Source: Anabaena sphaerica FACHB-251 (GTDB lineage: Bacteria > Cyanobacteriota > Cyanobacteriia > Cyanobacteriales > Nostocaceae). Taken from it: DNA of 64,000 nucleotides. The translations under genes were made by a program, and so were the position numbers. Location of the stretch: assembly GCF_014696825.1 (NCBI RefSeq), contig NZ_JACJQU010000001.1, positions 1 through 64,000 on the forward strand, read 5' to 3'. The notes below the pieces were generated by a model. The model was not told the origin of the DNA and did not search any database. It was given only the letters and a program-made list of their open reading frames with translations. Positions 63,752 through 64,000 of this stretch are shown here, one piece after another. The stretch's first letter is position 1. Every line of letters starts with the position of its first letter.

Positions 63752-64000
63752 TCAATGAGCAACCTTGCCTAGACTTGTTCCCAAATCTGGGTAGAGGGTC
63801 ATCTCTCCACAAGCGTTAAAAGTTTCCGTCCGCCCGACGGTACTTAAATCATAGCCAGTTTGTTTTAGTGCTTTCGCTAAAATGTTGATTGCGGCGTTGT
63901 GGTCACGGTCAAGAACACACCCACACTTACAAACATGAGTTCTAACTGACAATGATTTCTTGACAGTTTCTCCACAATTAGAGCAATTCTGAGAGGTATA
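63752..64000 (-). CDS. tnpB: TnpB (IS200/IS605 or IS1341-type), C-terminal 82 residues, runs off the window
   Basis: The open frame reaches the window edge: YTSQNCSNCGETVKKSLSVR then THVCKCGCVLDRDHNAAINI and LAKALKQTG. CxxC ... CxC is the zinc finger and DRDHNAA carries the third RuvC catalytic Asp of TnpB, the RNA-guided nuclease ancestral to Cas12. The end is not truncated, so the element may be intact; its N-terminus and any tnpA lie outside. An internal start at 63952 is an artefact. It is on the same strand as ychF and directly upstream of it. Confidence 0.88.
   Translation of the reverse strand, partial: YTSQNCSNCGETVKKSLSVRTHVCKCGCVLDRDHNAAINILAKALKQTGYDLSTVGRTETFNACGEMTLYPDLGTSLGKVAH

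Overview
The window looks like chromosomal DNA of a filamentous heterocystous cyanobacterium (Nostocales: Nostoc/Anabaena/Dolichospermum type). The reasons are frequent HIP1-like GCGATCGC octamers, a kaiA-kaiB-kaiC cluster followed by a TolC gene of the HgdD type (the order I recall from Anabaena PCC 7120), a cytochrome b6f PetL peptide, a Cph1-like phytochrome, many heptameric tandem repeats between genes, and remnants of TnpB-type insertion elements and MITEs. I see no rRNA, tRNA or CRISPR array, although tRNAs cannot be excluded by eye.

Layout. 1-3.1 kb: 3' part of a PEP-synthase/PPDK-family gene, then an insertion-sequence graveyard with a transposase relic carrying a stop codon and a TnpB relic split by a 185-bp MITE. 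3.1-15.3 kb: a zinc-ribbon Ser/Thr kinase with pentapeptide repeats, a metallothionein behind an SmtB-type operator, hemL, hisIE, an SLH porin, a DUF2811 protein, an OmpR-type regulator, a CPP1-like membrane protein and a DhaM-HPr-EI fusion. 15.3-16.7 kb: a CoiA-like nuclease pseudogene with an in-frame stop and a 163-bp MITE whose removal restores the reading frame exactly. 16.7-20.8 kb: a coiled-coil membrane protein, an SDR, an S4-domain protein and two small conserved proteins. 20.9-25.7 kb: hgdD-like tolC and kaiC, kaiB, kaiA. 26.2-29.6 kb: a CBS-domain hybrid kinase with degenerate receivers, divergent from kaiA. 29.7-39.1 kb: a GT39 glycosyltransferase, a small secreted protein, the TgpA/DUF58/MoxR set with a lipoprotein, a Ycf20 protein and D-glycerate 3-kinase. 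39.5-45.5 kb: a phytochrome hybrid kinase, a diguanylate cyclase response regulator and a catalytically dead paralogue that keeps the c-di-GMP I-site. 45.7-50.4 kb: SelO, a GNAT acetyltransferase, bioB, petL, aroB. 51.0-59.2 kb: one 2729-residue RTX-type protein. 59.4-64 kb: a HAD hydrolase, a NurA nuclease, a secreted protein, ychF, and the 3' end of a TnpB element lying just upstream of ychF.

How the genes fit together. Three signalling blocks stand out: the Kai clock with a divergent kinase; the phytochrome plus GGDEF pair, likely a light-to-c-di-GMP circuit whose neighbouring degenerate GGDEF could be a receptor; and the zinc-regulated metallothionein. Most other genes are housekeeping (haem, histidine, biotin, shikimate, photorespiration, photosynthesis). 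The best-supported unusual observations are two MITEs with the same terminal inverted repeats and TNA-type 3-bp target duplications, each sitting in an already decaying gene, and the degenerate GGDEF response regulator with an intact I-site. I did not find a clearly new multigene defence or biosynthetic system.
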